Assembly: GCF_018279705.1 (NCBI RefSeq)
Contig: NZ_CP036498.1
Coordinates: 2,559,001-2,623,000 of the forward strand
Origin: Tardiphaga alba
GTDB taxonomy: Bacteria > Pseudomonadota > Alphaproteobacteria > Rhizobiales > Xanthobacteraceae
Length of the DNA: 64,000 nucleotides
Reading direction: 5' to 3'
The position numbers and the translations under genes are program-made. Every line of letters starts with the position of its first letter. Positions within the stretch are counted from its first letter, which is position 1. The notes beneath the pieces are model-generated. The model was given only the letters and a program-made list of their open reading frames with translations. It did not search any database and had not been told where the DNA came from. Positions 51,894-59,586 of the stretch are shown one piece after another.

Positions 51894-52862
51894 ATGAACG
51901 CGGCGACTTCGCTCGATCACTTGTGGCGCTCGGCCTCGTTGCCGATGTGGCTCGCGCTCGCCGCCGCGGCGATTGTCGGTCTGGTCGTGCTGGTAACGAT
52001 CTTGCGGGCCGAGAAGTCGGTCGCCAATGGCGTGCTGGCGCTGATCACGCTGCTTGCCATCGGTGTTGCCGCGGTGATCGCGCTGCGCGCGCCCGCGGCG
52101 GTGGAGCGTGCGGCGCCTGCTGTCGCTGTTGCGGCACCCGCGCAAGTCGCGAACACGCTGCCGGCGCTGTCATGCCTTGATGAACTCGCCGGCGAGATGG
52201 TGCTGGCCGCCTGCGAGAAATCGCTGTTCGCATCGCCCGATACGGTCGCAGCCGCCGTCGCACATGCAGCGGTATCGCTGGATCGGCTGAAAGCCCATGG
52301 TGACGTGAAGGCCGCCGACAGCGCGATGACGCCGGAACTGGCGGCCCTGCGCCGCTCGGTGGAGCGCGATCGCTATGGTCTGGTCGCCTATGTCCTGCAA
52401 TCGCGCGACCGCTGCATGCCGGAAGCCTGCGCCGCCTATGCCTCGCTCGCCGATCACAAGCAGATCGCGTCGAACATGGAAGAGCGCGTCTATGAGGGGC
52501 TGGTGACGCGCTATGCGGCCGTGTGGAATGCAGCGCCGGCTGCGGCCGCCTTGACCGCCATTCCGGGCGGAGCAACCGCAGCGGCATCGGTAGCGGCATC
52601 GGTAGCGGGGCTGCCGGCATCGCTGCCCACGGGCAAGCCCACCAATGCCGAGTTCCCGTCGTCCTCGTCGATCCCGCCGATCTCGATCATGACCGATACG
52701 CCGGCACCGGCGCAGCGGTCCAATGCGCCGGCCGCGCCGCGTCCCGCAGCGAAGAAGCAGGCTGCACCGAAAGAGACCGCGCCTCCAGCGCCCCGTCCAC
52801 AGGCCGCTGCCCCGGCGGCGCCCGTTCAGCTTGCGCCGGCGGCAGGGCAGGCGGATAACTGA
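51894..52862 (+). CDS. Hypothetical membrane protein with low-complexity tail
   Basis: The 322-residue product has two N-terminal membrane helices (MWLALAAAAIVGLVVLVTIL and VLALITLLAIGVAAVIAL), a helical middle domain with four or more Cys (SCLDELAGEMVLAACEKSLF, RDRCMPEACAAYASL), and a Pro/Ala-rich tail. I do not recognise the family. The stop is 4 nt before the start of the DUF1489 gene, so the two are linked. Confidence 0.75.
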   Translation: MNAATSLDHLWRSASLPMWLALAAAAIVGLVVLVTILRAEKSVANGVLALITLLAIGVAAVIALRAPAAVERAAPAVAVAAPAQVANTLPALSCLDELAGEMVLAACEKSLFASPDTVAAAVAHAAVSLDRLKAHGDVKAADSAMTPELAALRRSVERDRYGLVAYVLQSRDRCMPEACAAYASLADHKQIASNMEERVYEGLVTRYAAVWNAAPAAAALTAIPGGATAAASVAASVAGLPASLPTGKPTNAEFPSSSSIPPISIMTDTPAPAQRSNAPAAPRPAAKKQAAPKETAPPAPRPQAAAPAAPVQLAPAAGQADN

Positions 52863-52866
52863 GCGC

Positions 52867-53304
52867 ATGCCCCTGCACCTTGTCAAACTCGCCGTCGGTT
52901 GTGAATCCATCGCCGATTTCAAAAGCTATCTGAGCGAGCGCATGCGCGCCGCCAAGGCACGCGGCGAGAAGCAGCAGCACATCCACATCACCCGCATGGT
53001 GCCGAAGCGCGATGCCGAACTGCTCGACGGCGGCTCGCTCTATTGGGTGATCCGCGGCGAGATCGCGCTGCGCGAGAAAATTCTCGCCATCGAACCGTTT
53101 CGCGACGGCGAGGGCATCAATCGCTGCCGGCTGATCATGGAGCCAAAACCCGTCACCGTCGCACCGCGCCCGCTGCGCCCGTTCCAGGGCTGGCGCTATC
53201 TCACCGACAAGGATGCGCCCCCCGATCTCGGCAAGGCCGCGGCCAGCATCGAAGCGATGCCCGAACCCATGCGCCGCGAATTGCGGGAATTGGGGTTGTT
53301 GTAG
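52867..53304 (+). CDS. DUF1489 family protein
   Basis: The 145-residue protein carries the DUF1489 signature: MPLHLVKLAVGCESIADFKSYL, HIHITRMVPKRDAELLDGGSLYWVIRGEIALREKIL, and PLRPFQGWRYLTDKDAPPDL. The family is found in most alphaproteobacteria, and its function is unknown. The natural start is ATG 52867. Confidence 0.92.
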   Translation: MPLHLVKLAVGCESIADFKSYLSERMRAAKARGEKQQHIHITRMVPKRDAELLDGGSLYWVIRGEIALREKILAIEPFRDGEGINRCRLIMEPKPVTVAPRPLRPFQGWRYLTDKDAPPDLGKAAASIEAMPEPMRRELRELGLL

Positions 53305-53353
53305 TCGGGGCAGGGTACGCGTGCGGCGGATGACGCGCGGAAGCGCGCAGTCT

Positions 53354-53542
53354 CCCTCCCCGGAGCGAAGCGAATGGGGAGGGTGGCGCGAAGCGCCGGG
53401 CTCGCCCCGGCGAAGCTCGAAGAGCGAAGACGGGGGGCTATCCCACGTGACGTCCTTCCGTGGGGAGAGACCCCACCCGTCTCAAAGCTCGCTGAACGCT
53501 CGCTTTGATCCACCCTCCCCAGTCGCTTCGCTCCGAGGAGGG
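53354..53542. repeat. Long inverted repeat, intergenic repeat pair
   Basis: Arms of about 33 bp at 53354-53386 and 53510-53542 are near complements (both hold CCCTCCCC/GGGGAGGG and GGAGCGAAGCG/CGCTTCGCTCC). Short repeats with this core are very common between genes in Bradyrhizobium-type genomes. No gene lies inside. Confidence 0.7.
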
Positions 53543-53576
53543 AAAAGATCGGCGCGAAATCGTTCCTATTTCGTTC

Positions 53577-54045
53577 TTGACAAAATTCCCATTGCTGCTA
53601 TTATCCCTCCGTCTTGTTCGCGAGGGGCGCTCTCATGAGGCGTCTTTGAGTGGGACAAGATGCGGCGCCTGCGGGTGGAGGAGGACGTATCCTTCACACT
53701 CGGGTGGTCGAGGGTAACCGTCCGGGCCCAATACGAGGCTCTGCCGCTAGCGTGGCTGGACGTGGTGCGGGCGAAGGCAGGGAAACCTGTCGGATAAATC
53801 CCTTGCGAGGGATTGCCCAGTACCCGGAAGAACGGTCCTTCGACTGAAACAACGTCGCGGTGGCGCGCCGTAAGGCGTTGCGCGGTTGCGGTTTCGCTGG
53901 CGATCCAGCGAGACGGACTGCGTCAAGTGCCACCCAAGTGCGCCTTACGGCGTGCTGCCTCCCCTCATGTCTTCGAGGGGAGAAATGCTCACACCTCGGA
54001 CGCCTCAGGCGCCGCGAGAATGCGAAAGCGTGGCTGTTTGATAGG
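53577..54045 (+). other. Repeat-like element with a strong sigma70-type promoter; possible structured RNA
   Basis: TTGACA at 53577-53582, a 16-nt spacer and TATTAT at 53599-53604 form an excellent promoter, with transcription expected near 53611. The transcript would open with GAGGGG and a four-codon frame (ATG 53635, MRRL), then run through a GC-rich stretch with no credible long frame. It holds inverted repeats (GCGCCGTAAGGCG at 53865-53877; CGCCTTACGGCG at 53941-53952) and a hairpin (CTCCCCTC and GAGGGGAG, 53959-53982). The layout resembles abundant repeats of rhizobial genomes as I recall them; copy number needs checking. A structured RNA or a leader peptide element is possible. Confidence 0.5.
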
Positions 54046-54091
54046 TTGAGCCAAGTCCAACACAATAAACTCTCAGCATCCGTTGTGTGCG

Positions 54092-54109
54092 TGTATCGAA
54101 TTTGATACA
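54092..54109. promoter_or_regulatory. Palindromic operator of the second toxin-antitoxin pair
   Basis: TGTATC at 54092-54097 and GATACA at 54104-54109 are exact complements around a 6-nt centre, the same layout as at 48771-48790. It directly precedes the ribosome site of the toxin gene. Confidence 0.7.
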
Positions 54110-54133
54110 GGAGGGGCGCGTGAACCCGATCAA

Positions 54134-54442
54134 ATGCTGGGCAACAGCAAGGATGCCGTGAGAGCATTTCCCGCGGATGCGCGTTTCTCCGCCGGATATC
54201 AACTCGAGCGTCTTCAGCGCGGAGACGGGCCCGATGATTGGAAGCCGATGGCGGCCGTTGGCGCAGGCGTGCGAGAAATTCGCGTGAGGGAAGCATCCGG
54301 CGCGTTTCGTGTGATCTATCTCGCGACGATGCAGGATTGCGTGCTTGTTCTCCACGCGTTTCAGAAGAAGAGCCGCGCTACGCCGCACCGGGATATCGAG
54401 CTCGCAGCCCAGAGGCTGAAAAGATGGAAGGCCGCACAATGA
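54134..54442 (+). CDS. Type II toxin, Gp49-like (HigB family), start apparently frameshifted
   Basis: The frame from ATG 54134 encodes MLGNSKDAVRAFPADARFSAG, the rest of the Gp49 domain (DDWKPMAAVGAGVREIRVREASGAFRVIYLATMQDCVLVLHAFQKKS) and a basic tail. Relatives begin a few residues earlier with a pattern like V/MNPIKWLG. A GTG at 54120 with AGGAGG just upstream reads VNPIK and then goes out of frame. Adding one G near 54135 (TGC to TGG C) joins them. So either the first six residues are lost or the base is an error. The antitoxin gene overlaps by 4 nt at the end. Confidence 0.75.
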   Translation: MLGNSKDAVRAFPADARFSAGYQLERLQRGDGPDDWKPMAAVGAGVREIRVREASGAFRVIYLATMQDCVLVLHAFQKKSRATPHRDIELAAQRLKRWKAAQ

Positions 54443-54735
54443 CGGGCAGGGCGATGAAGTCAGAGGTCTCCAGCAATGTCTGGGACGCGCTCGCTGACAA
54501 TGAGCAGGAGGCCGCCAATCTAAAGGCGCGCTCGGCGCTGATGCATGCGGTTCGCAAGGCCGTCGAAAGCTGGGACATCCCGCAGGCGGAGGCTGCGCAA
54601 CGGCTCGGGATGACCCGGCCGCGGCTGAACGATCTCTTGCGCGGCAAGCTGGCCAAATTCTCCCTGGATGCCTTGGTCAATATCGCAACCGCCGCGCGGC
54701 TGCGGATCGAGATCAAGGTCAGGAAGGCGGCTTGA
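54439..54735 (+). CDS. Antitoxin, XRE-type helix-turn-helix (HigA-like)
   Basis: The 98-residue product starts MTGRAMKSEVSSNVWDALAD and has an HTH (ALMHAVRKAVESWDIPQAEAAQRLGMTRPRLNDLLRGKLAKFSLDALVNIA). It is of the type that partners Gp49 toxins. The ATG at 54439 overlaps the toxin stop by 4 nt. A long frame from 54238 is an artefact of that overlap. The pair repeats the toxin-first order of the one at 48057-48766, yet the two antitoxins are not close relatives. Confidence 0.85.
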   Translation: MTGRAMKSEVSSNVWDALADNEQEAANLKARSALMHAVRKAVESWDIPQAEAAQRLGMTRPRLNDLLRGKLAKFSLDALVNIATAARLRIEIKVRKAA

Positions 54736-54974
54736 CCTCGGCCGCCTCGGCCATCAAGCCCACCAATTCCGGAAACACAGCTCTCCGCTTTTGTGAGAGC
54801 TCGCCAACCAGATTGGCAAACGTCTTTCCTGCAAGCACAAAACTCCATGCCGCTTCGACGCTCATTCCGCACTGTGAAATTTACATCCGCAGCGTGAAAT
54901 GTTGTCGCTTGCCAAGCCTGTTTTGAACCTGCAGAAAAAACTGAACTGGGACGAAACACCAAGCGGAGAGACGA

Positions 54975-56123
54975 TTGAGTATCAAGGGCAAGGCCTATAT
55001 CGCGGGCATCTATGAGCATCCGACGCGGCACGCGCCGGACAAATCTCTCTGGCAACTGCATGCCGAAGTCGCCAAGGGCGCGCTCGAGGATGCGGGCCTG
55101 ACGCACAAGGACGTCGATGGTCTCTTCATCGCCGGCGATGCGAATGGTGGCCTCTGGCCAATGACCGACTATCTCGGTCTCAAGCCGCGCTATGTGGATT
55201 CGACCGAAACCGGCGGCTGCTCCTACATCATCGCGCTCGGCCATGCCGCGCAGGCGATCGCGCTCGGCAAGTGCTCGGTGGCGCTGATTACGCTGGCCGG
55301 CAAGCCACGCACGATGCCGGCGACGCCGCGCGCGCAGGGCGCCGAAGCCGATTTCGAGACCGCCTATAACGCGACCACGCACAATGCCTATGGCATGGCC
55401 GCGATGCGCCACATGCACGATTACGGCACCACCTCCGAACAACTCGCCTGGATCAAGGTCGCCGCCTCGCATCACGCGCAATACAATCCGCATGCGATGC
55501 TCAAGGATGTCGTCACCGTCGAGGACGTGCTGAACTCGCCGATGATCTCCGATCCGCTGCGCCGCATGGATTGCTGCGTCGTCACCGATGGCGGCGGCGC
55601 GCTCATCGTCACCACCGAGGAAATCGCCAAGAGCCTGAAGAAGCCGCTGGTGCGCCTGATCGGCCACGGCGAAGCCATGAAGGGCCCGCGCGGCGGCAAG
55701 GATCTCGACCTCACTTATTCGGCCGGCGTGTGGTCCGGTCCGCGCGCCTTCGCGGAAGCGGGCGTGACGCCGCAGGACATGAAGTATGCGTCGATCTATG
55801 ACTCGTTCACCATCACCGTGCTGATGCAGCTCGAGGATCTCGGCTTCTGCAAGAAGGGCGAGGGCGGCAAGTTCGTCGCCGACGGCAACCTGATCTCGGG
55901 CGTCGGCAAGCTGCCCTTCAACACCGATGGCGGCGGTCTGTGCAGCAACCACCCGATCAATCGCGGTGGCATGACCAAGATCCTGGAAGCCGTGCGCCAG
56001 CTGCGCGGCGAAGCCCATCCGAAGGTGCAGGTCCCCAATTGCGACCTCGCCATTGCTCACGGCACCGGCGGCCTGCTCGGCGTGCGCCATGCTGCCTCGA
56101 CCGCCATTCTGGAGCGCGTGTGA
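54975..56123 (+). CDS. Thiolase family protein (SCP2/SCP-x-like acetyl-CoA acetyltransferase)
   Basis: The 382-residue protein fits the SCP2-type thiolase-like family: N-terminal KAYIAGIYEHPTRHAPDKSLWQLHAEVAKGALEDAGLTHKDVDGLFI, the active Cys in TGGCSYIIALGHAA, VDGGGALIVTT-like VTDGGGALIV, and the C-terminal HGTGGLLGVRHAA with a catalytic His. Such enzymes cleave beta-ketoacyl-CoA, and those of this group work with a DUF35 OB-fold partner, which here is the next gene. TTG 54975 has GGAGAG upstream; it opens the catabolic operon. Confidence 0.88.
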   Translation: MSIKGKAYIAGIYEHPTRHAPDKSLWQLHAEVAKGALEDAGLTHKDVDGLFIAGDANGGLWPMTDYLGLKPRYVDSTETGGCSYIIALGHAAQAIALGKCSVALITLAGKPRTMPATPRAQGAEADFETAYNATTHNAYGMAAMRHMHDYGTTSEQLAWIKVAASHHAQYNPHAMLKDVVTVEDVLNSPMISDPLRRMDCCVVTDGGGALIVTTEEIAKSLKKPLVRLIGHGEAMKGPRGGKDLDLTYSAGVWSGPRAFAEAGVTPQDMKYASIYDSFTITVLMQLEDLGFCKKGEGGKFVADGNLISGVGKLPFNTDGGGLCSNHPINRGGMTKILEAVRQLRGEAHPKVQVPNCDLAIAHGTGGLLGVRHAASTAILERV

Positions 56124-56125
56124 TT

Positions 56126-56515
56126 ATGACTGAAGCCAAGAAGTATCCGACCCCGCAGGGCAATCCGGAAACGCAGCCGTTCTGGGATGCGGCGAAGGAC
56201 GGCAAGTTCCTGATCAAGCGCTGCACCACCTGCGGCGACGCGCATTTCTTCCCGCGCTCGATCTGCCCGTTCTGCTTCTCCGACAAGACGGAGTGGGAGG
56301 AGTCATCGGGTGAAGCCGAGATCTACACCTACAGCCACATGCGCAAATCGGCGACCGGCCCTTACGTCATCGCCTATGTGACGCTGAAGGAGGGCCCGTC
56401 GATACAGACGAATATCGTCGATTGCGATCCGGCGAGATTGAAGATCGGCCAGAAGGTGAAGCTGGTGTGGAAGCCGACGGATGGCGCGCCGCTGCCATTC
56501 TTCACGCCGGCGTAA
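56126..56515 (+). CDS. DUF35 OB-fold zinc-ribbon protein, thiolase partner
   Basis: The 129-residue product has an N-terminal helix, a zinc ribbon (CTTCGDAHFFPRSICPFC) and an OB fold (EIYTYSHMRKSATGPYVIAYVTLKEGPSIQTNIVDC), the DUF35 layout. DUF35 proteins bind acyl-CoA thiolases or aldolases such as the steroid side-chain enzymes. The start at 56126 is 3 nt after the thiolase stop, so the two are made together as a complex. Confidence 0.9.
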   Translation: MTEAKKYPTPQGNPETQPFWDAAKDGKFLIKRCTTCGDAHFFPRSICPFCFSDKTEWEESSGEAEIYTYSHMRKSATGPYVIAYVTLKEGPSIQTNIVDCDPARLKIGQKVKLVWKPTDGAPLPFFTPA

Positions 56516-56522
56516 AACTCCA

Positions 56523-56612
56523 ACTGTCGTCACCCGCGAAAGCGGGTGACCCAGTAAACACTGCAGTGTCAAAGATTACTGGATCGCCCGGTCAAGCCGG
56601 GCGATGACAGTG
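56523..56612. repeat. Palindromic intergenic repeat
   Basis: Two small hairpins (CACCCGC/GCGGGTG and CGCCCGG/CCGGGCG) lie between imperfect outer arms (ACTGTCGTC at the left, GATGACAGT at the right). The format matches the dispersed repeats of Bradyrhizobiaceae; a related unit lies at 57528-57617. Confidence 0.65.
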
Positions 56613-56653
56613 AGAGATCAAACAACCAACAAACAAAAAACCGGGAGCCAGCA

Positions 56654-57514
56654 ATGCCTATCGTCTACGAAGAGCTGATGGCGATGAAGAATATCGGCCA
56701 GAAGTACAGCTGGACCGATCGCGACGTCATGCTCTACGCCTATGGCATCGGCATGGGCGCCGATCCCATGAACGAGACCGAACTCGCTTTCGTCAATGAA
56801 GGCACCTATACGCCGCGCCCTTTGAAGGTCGTGCCGACTTTCGCATCCGTCGCTGCATGGGGCTCGGGTCCCGGTGACATGAAGCTGAACCGCGTGATGG
56901 TCGTCGACGGCGAGCGCGACATCACTTTCCACAAGCCGATGCCGGTGGAAGCGAAGATCACCGCTGACTCCAGCGTGCTCGGCGTGTTCGACAAGGGCGC
57001 CGACAAGGGCGCGGTGATCCTGCACCAGACCATCCTGCGCGACGAGAAGGGCGATGCGCTCGCGACCCTCGTGGCCTCGCGCTTTGCTCGCGGCGATGGC
57101 GGTTTCGGCGGTCCGTCGGAAGGCCAGCCCGAAGCGCACAAGGTGCCGACCCGCGCGCCGGACAAGACCATCGACATCACCACGCGCCCGGATCAGGCGC
57201 TGGTCTATCGCCTCTGCGGCGATCGCAACCCGCTGCACTCGGATCCGGAATTCGCCAAGAAGGCCGGCTTCCCGCGTCCTATCCTGCACGGCATGTGCTC
57301 TTACGGCATCACCTGCCGCGGCGTGCTGCAGACCTTTGCCGACTACGATCCGTCCGCCTTCAAGCAGCACGGCGCACGCTTCTCCTCGCCGGTGTTCCCG
57401 GGCGAAACGGTGACCATGGATCTGTGGAAGGACGGCAACATCGTGTCCTTCGAAGCCAAGGTGAAGGACCGCGGCGTGACCGTGATCAAGAGCGGACGGA
57501 CGGTGCTGGCGTAA
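56654..57514 (+). CDS. MaoC/MFE2-type (R)-enoyl-CoA hydratase
   Basis: The 286-residue protein has the double hot-dog layout of peroxisomal MFE2 hydratase 2: an N-terminal half (YGIGMGADPMNETELAFV) and the catalytic C-terminal half with the hydratase 2 motif (DRNPLHSDPEFAKKAGFPRPILHGMCSYG), including the Asp-His pair. It would hydrate trans-2-enoyl-CoA to (3R)-hydroxyacyl-CoA. Together with the SDR gene 135 nt downstream it reproduces the two enzyme activities of MFE2 as separate proteins. Confidence 0.93.
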   Translation: MPIVYEELMAMKNIGQKYSWTDRDVMLYAYGIGMGADPMNETELAFVNEGTYTPRPLKVVPTFASVAAWGSGPGDMKLNRVMVVDGERDITFHKPMPVEAKITADSSVLGVFDKGADKGAVILHQTILRDEKGDALATLVASRFARGDGGFGGPSEGQPEAHKVPTRAPDKTIDITTRPDQALVYRLCGDRNPLHSDPEFAKKAGFPRPILHGMCSYGITCRGVLQTFADYDPSAFKQHGARFSSPVFPGETVTMDLWKDGNIVSFEAKVKDRGVTVIKSGRTVLA

Positions 57515-57527
57515 CCAGACACGCGAT

Positions 57528-57617
57528 GTCATGCCCGGGCTTGACCCGGGCACCCAGCTTCGGCGTCGAGACAGGAAGATGGATGGCCGGATCAAGTCCG
57601 GCCATGACGGAGAACTA
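57528..57617. repeat. Palindromic intergenic repeat
   Basis: Hairpins TGCCCGGG/CCCGGGCA and ATGGCCGGA/TCCGGCCAT lie side by side, in the same format as the repeat at 56523-56612. It sits between the hydratase and the dehydrogenase genes. Confidence 0.65.
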
Positions 57618-57649
57618 AGAAGACTAAAAACAAAACAGGGAGCAACGCC

Positions 57650-58531
57650 ATGGGTCTTCTCGACGGCAAGGTTGCCATCATCACAGGTGCCGGCGGCGGC
57701 CTGGGTGAAGCCTACGCAAAGCTGTTCGCACGCGAGGGCGCGTCCGTGGTCGTCAACGATCTCGGCGGCCCGCGCGACGGCACCGGCTCCGATCTCTCCA
57801 TGGCGCAGCAGGTGGTCGATGCGGTCACCAAAGCCGGCGGCAAGGCCATTGCCAACGGCGCCGATATCTCCACCATCGCAGGCGGCCAGTCGGTGTTCGA
57901 CGACGCCATCAAGGCGTTCGGCAAGGTCGATATTCTCGTCAACAATGCCGGCATCCTACGCGACCAGAGCTTTGCAAAATCCACTGAAGAAGCCTGGGAC
58001 AAGGTCGTGAAGGTGCATCTCAAGGGCACCTATTGCGTCACCAAGCCCGTCTTCAACTTCATGCGCGACCATGGCGGCGGCGTCATCGTCAACACGTCGT
58101 CCACCTCGGGCCTGATAGGCAATTTCGGCCAGAGCAATTATGGCGCTGCGAAGGGCGGCATCTGGGGGCTTTCCAATGTGCTCGCCATCGAGGGCCGCAA
58201 ATACGGCATCCGCATCTGGACGCTGTCGCCGGGCGCGCTGACGCGCATGACCGCCGATCTGCCGCGCTATATCGAAAATCCCGGCGCCGCGCTCGATGCC
58301 GACGGCATCGCGCCGGCGGTGCTGTACATGGTCAGCGATCTCTCAGGCGACCAGACCGGCAAGGTGCTCGGCGTCTCCGGCCCGCGCGGCGTGCGCGAGA
58401 TGAAGATGATGGAAATGGAAGGCTGGAAGCCACCATTGGACAAACCGTGGAGCGCGCAAGATATCGCGACCCATGCGGCCGAAATCTTCTTTTCGGACGA
58501 GGACAGCAAGCACGGCGCTCGCCGGTTCTAG
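57650..58531 (+). CDS. Short-chain dehydrogenase, MFE2-like (3R)-hydroxyacyl-CoA dehydrogenase
   Basis: The 293-residue protein has the SDR motifs: GAGGGLGEAYA (TGxxxGxG site), NNAG, Ser in NTSSTSG, YGAAK with Tyr and Lys, and a VNDLGGPRDGTG stretch specific to the MFE2 dehydrogenases. A C-terminal extension (MMEMEGWKPPLDKPWSAQDIATHAAEIFF) fits the same group. It oxidises (3R)-hydroxyacyl-CoA with NAD+. Confidence 0.92.
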   Translation: MGLLDGKVAIITGAGGGLGEAYAKLFAREGASVVVNDLGGPRDGTGSDLSMAQQVVDAVTKAGGKAIANGADISTIAGGQSVFDDAIKAFGKVDILVNNAGILRDQSFAKSTEEAWDKVVKVHLKGTYCVTKPVFNFMRDHGGGVIVNTSSTSGLIGNFGQSNYGAAKGGIWGLSNVLAIEGRKYGIRIWTLSPGALTRMTADLPRYIENPGAALDADGIAPAVLYMVSDLSGDQTGKVLGVSGPRGVREMKMMEMEGWKPPLDKPWSAQDIATHAAEIFFSDEDSKHGARRF

Positions 58532-58598
58532 GCGCGGCGAGGGGGCGGACAACGCCTCATTTTAGGGCTAGAGTGACGGCGATTTCAAACAGAGGCCT

Positions 58599-59540
58599 AT
58601 GATGAAACTGACGTCCAAAGCTGCCGGTACCTTCGCCATCGCGCCGACCCCGTTTTTCGACGACGGCCGCATCGATGACAAATCCATCGACAGCCTGATC
58701 GATTTCTACGCCTCGATCGGCTGCGACGGCGTCACCGTGCTGGGCATTCTCGGTGAGGCGCCGAAGCTGGAAAGCGCGGAGTCCGAAAGCGTGGCGACCC
58801 GCTTCATCAAGCGCGCCGGCGACAGGCTGCAGATCATCGTCGGCGTCTCCGCGCCGGGCTTTGCCGCCATGCGCTCGCTGGCACTGAAGTCGATGGATGC
58901 GGGTGCTGCGGCCGTCATGATCGCCCCGCCGCCGCATCTGCGCACCGACGACCAGATCAACACCTATTTCAAGCAGGCAACAGAAGCCATCGGCGAGGAC
59001 GTGCCTTGGGTGCTGCAGGACTATCCGCTGACCCTGAACGTGATCATGACGAATGCCGTGATCCGCAAGATCGTCATGGATTCCAAGTCCTGCGTGATGC
59101 TCAAGCATGAGGACTGGCCGGGGCTGGAGAAGATCACCGCGCTGCGCGGCTTCCAGAAGGACGGTTCGCTGCGTGAGCTGTCGATCCTGACCGGCAATGG
59201 CGGGACTTTCCTGGATTTCGAAATGGAGCGCGGGGCCGATGGCGCCATGACCGGCTATGCCTTCCCGGAAATGCTGATCGACGTGGTCAACCTCTCCAAG
59301 AAGGGCGAGCGCGACAAGGCGCATGACCTGTTCGACGCCCATCTGCCGCTGGTGCGCTATGAGCAGCAGCCTGGGGTGGGCCTGTCCGTTCGCAAATACG
59401 TACTGCAAAAGCGCGGCATCATCGCTTCCGCGGCACAGCGCAAGCCCGGCCCGGTGCTCTCGGCGCCGGCCAAGGCAGAGGTGGATTACCTGCTGTCGCG
59501 CGTGGCGCGCTTCGACAAGCGTGCGCGGATCGAAAATTAA
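58599..59540 (+). CDS. Dihydrodipicolinate synthase (DapA) family protein
   Basis: The 313-residue TIM-barrel protein has the family pattern: TFAIAPTPFFDDGRIDDKSIDSLIDFYASIGCDGVTVLGILGEAPKLE, and VMLKHEDWPGLEKI with the Schiff-base Lys. The GTTGE-type motif is changed to GILGE, so it is not a classical DapA but an aldolase or lyase of the N-acetylneuraminate lyase group. The likely role is a lyase step in the catabolic cluster. ATG 58599 or the next ATG 58602 may be used. Confidence 0.85.
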   Translation: MMKLTSKAAGTFAIAPTPFFDDGRIDDKSIDSLIDFYASIGCDGVTVLGILGEAPKLESAESESVATRFIKRAGDRLQIIVGVSAPGFAAMRSLALKSMDAGAAAVMIAPPPHLRTDDQINTYFKQATEAIGEDVPWVLQDYPLTLNVIMTNAVIRKIVMDSKSCVMLKHEDWPGLEKITALRGFQKDGSLRELSILTGNGGTFLDFEMERGADGAMTGYAFPEMLIDVVNLSKKGERDKAHDLFDAHLPLVRYEQQPGVGLSVRKYVLQKRGIIASAAQRKPGPVLSAPAKAEVDYLLSRVARFDKRARIEN

Positions 59541-59552
59541 AAAGACATTTGC

Positions 59553-59584
59553 AGGACGGGTTGTCGCGAAGCGGCACCCGTCCT
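59553..59584 (+). other. Inverted repeat before the Nudix gene
   Basis: AGGACGGGT (59553-59561) and ACCCGTCCT (59576-59584) form a perfect 9-bp stem with a 14-nt loop. It ends 2 nt before ATG 59587 and has no T-run, so it is not a standard terminator. It may restrict reading-through or translation, or just belong to a repeat. Confidence 0.45.
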
Positions 59585-59586
59585 AC

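Noticed and set aside
54378..56090. A long minus-strand open frame of 570 codons
   Set aside because: It is antisense to the thiolase and antitoxin genes, which have clear family motifs; its own translation has none. It is a high-GC shadow.
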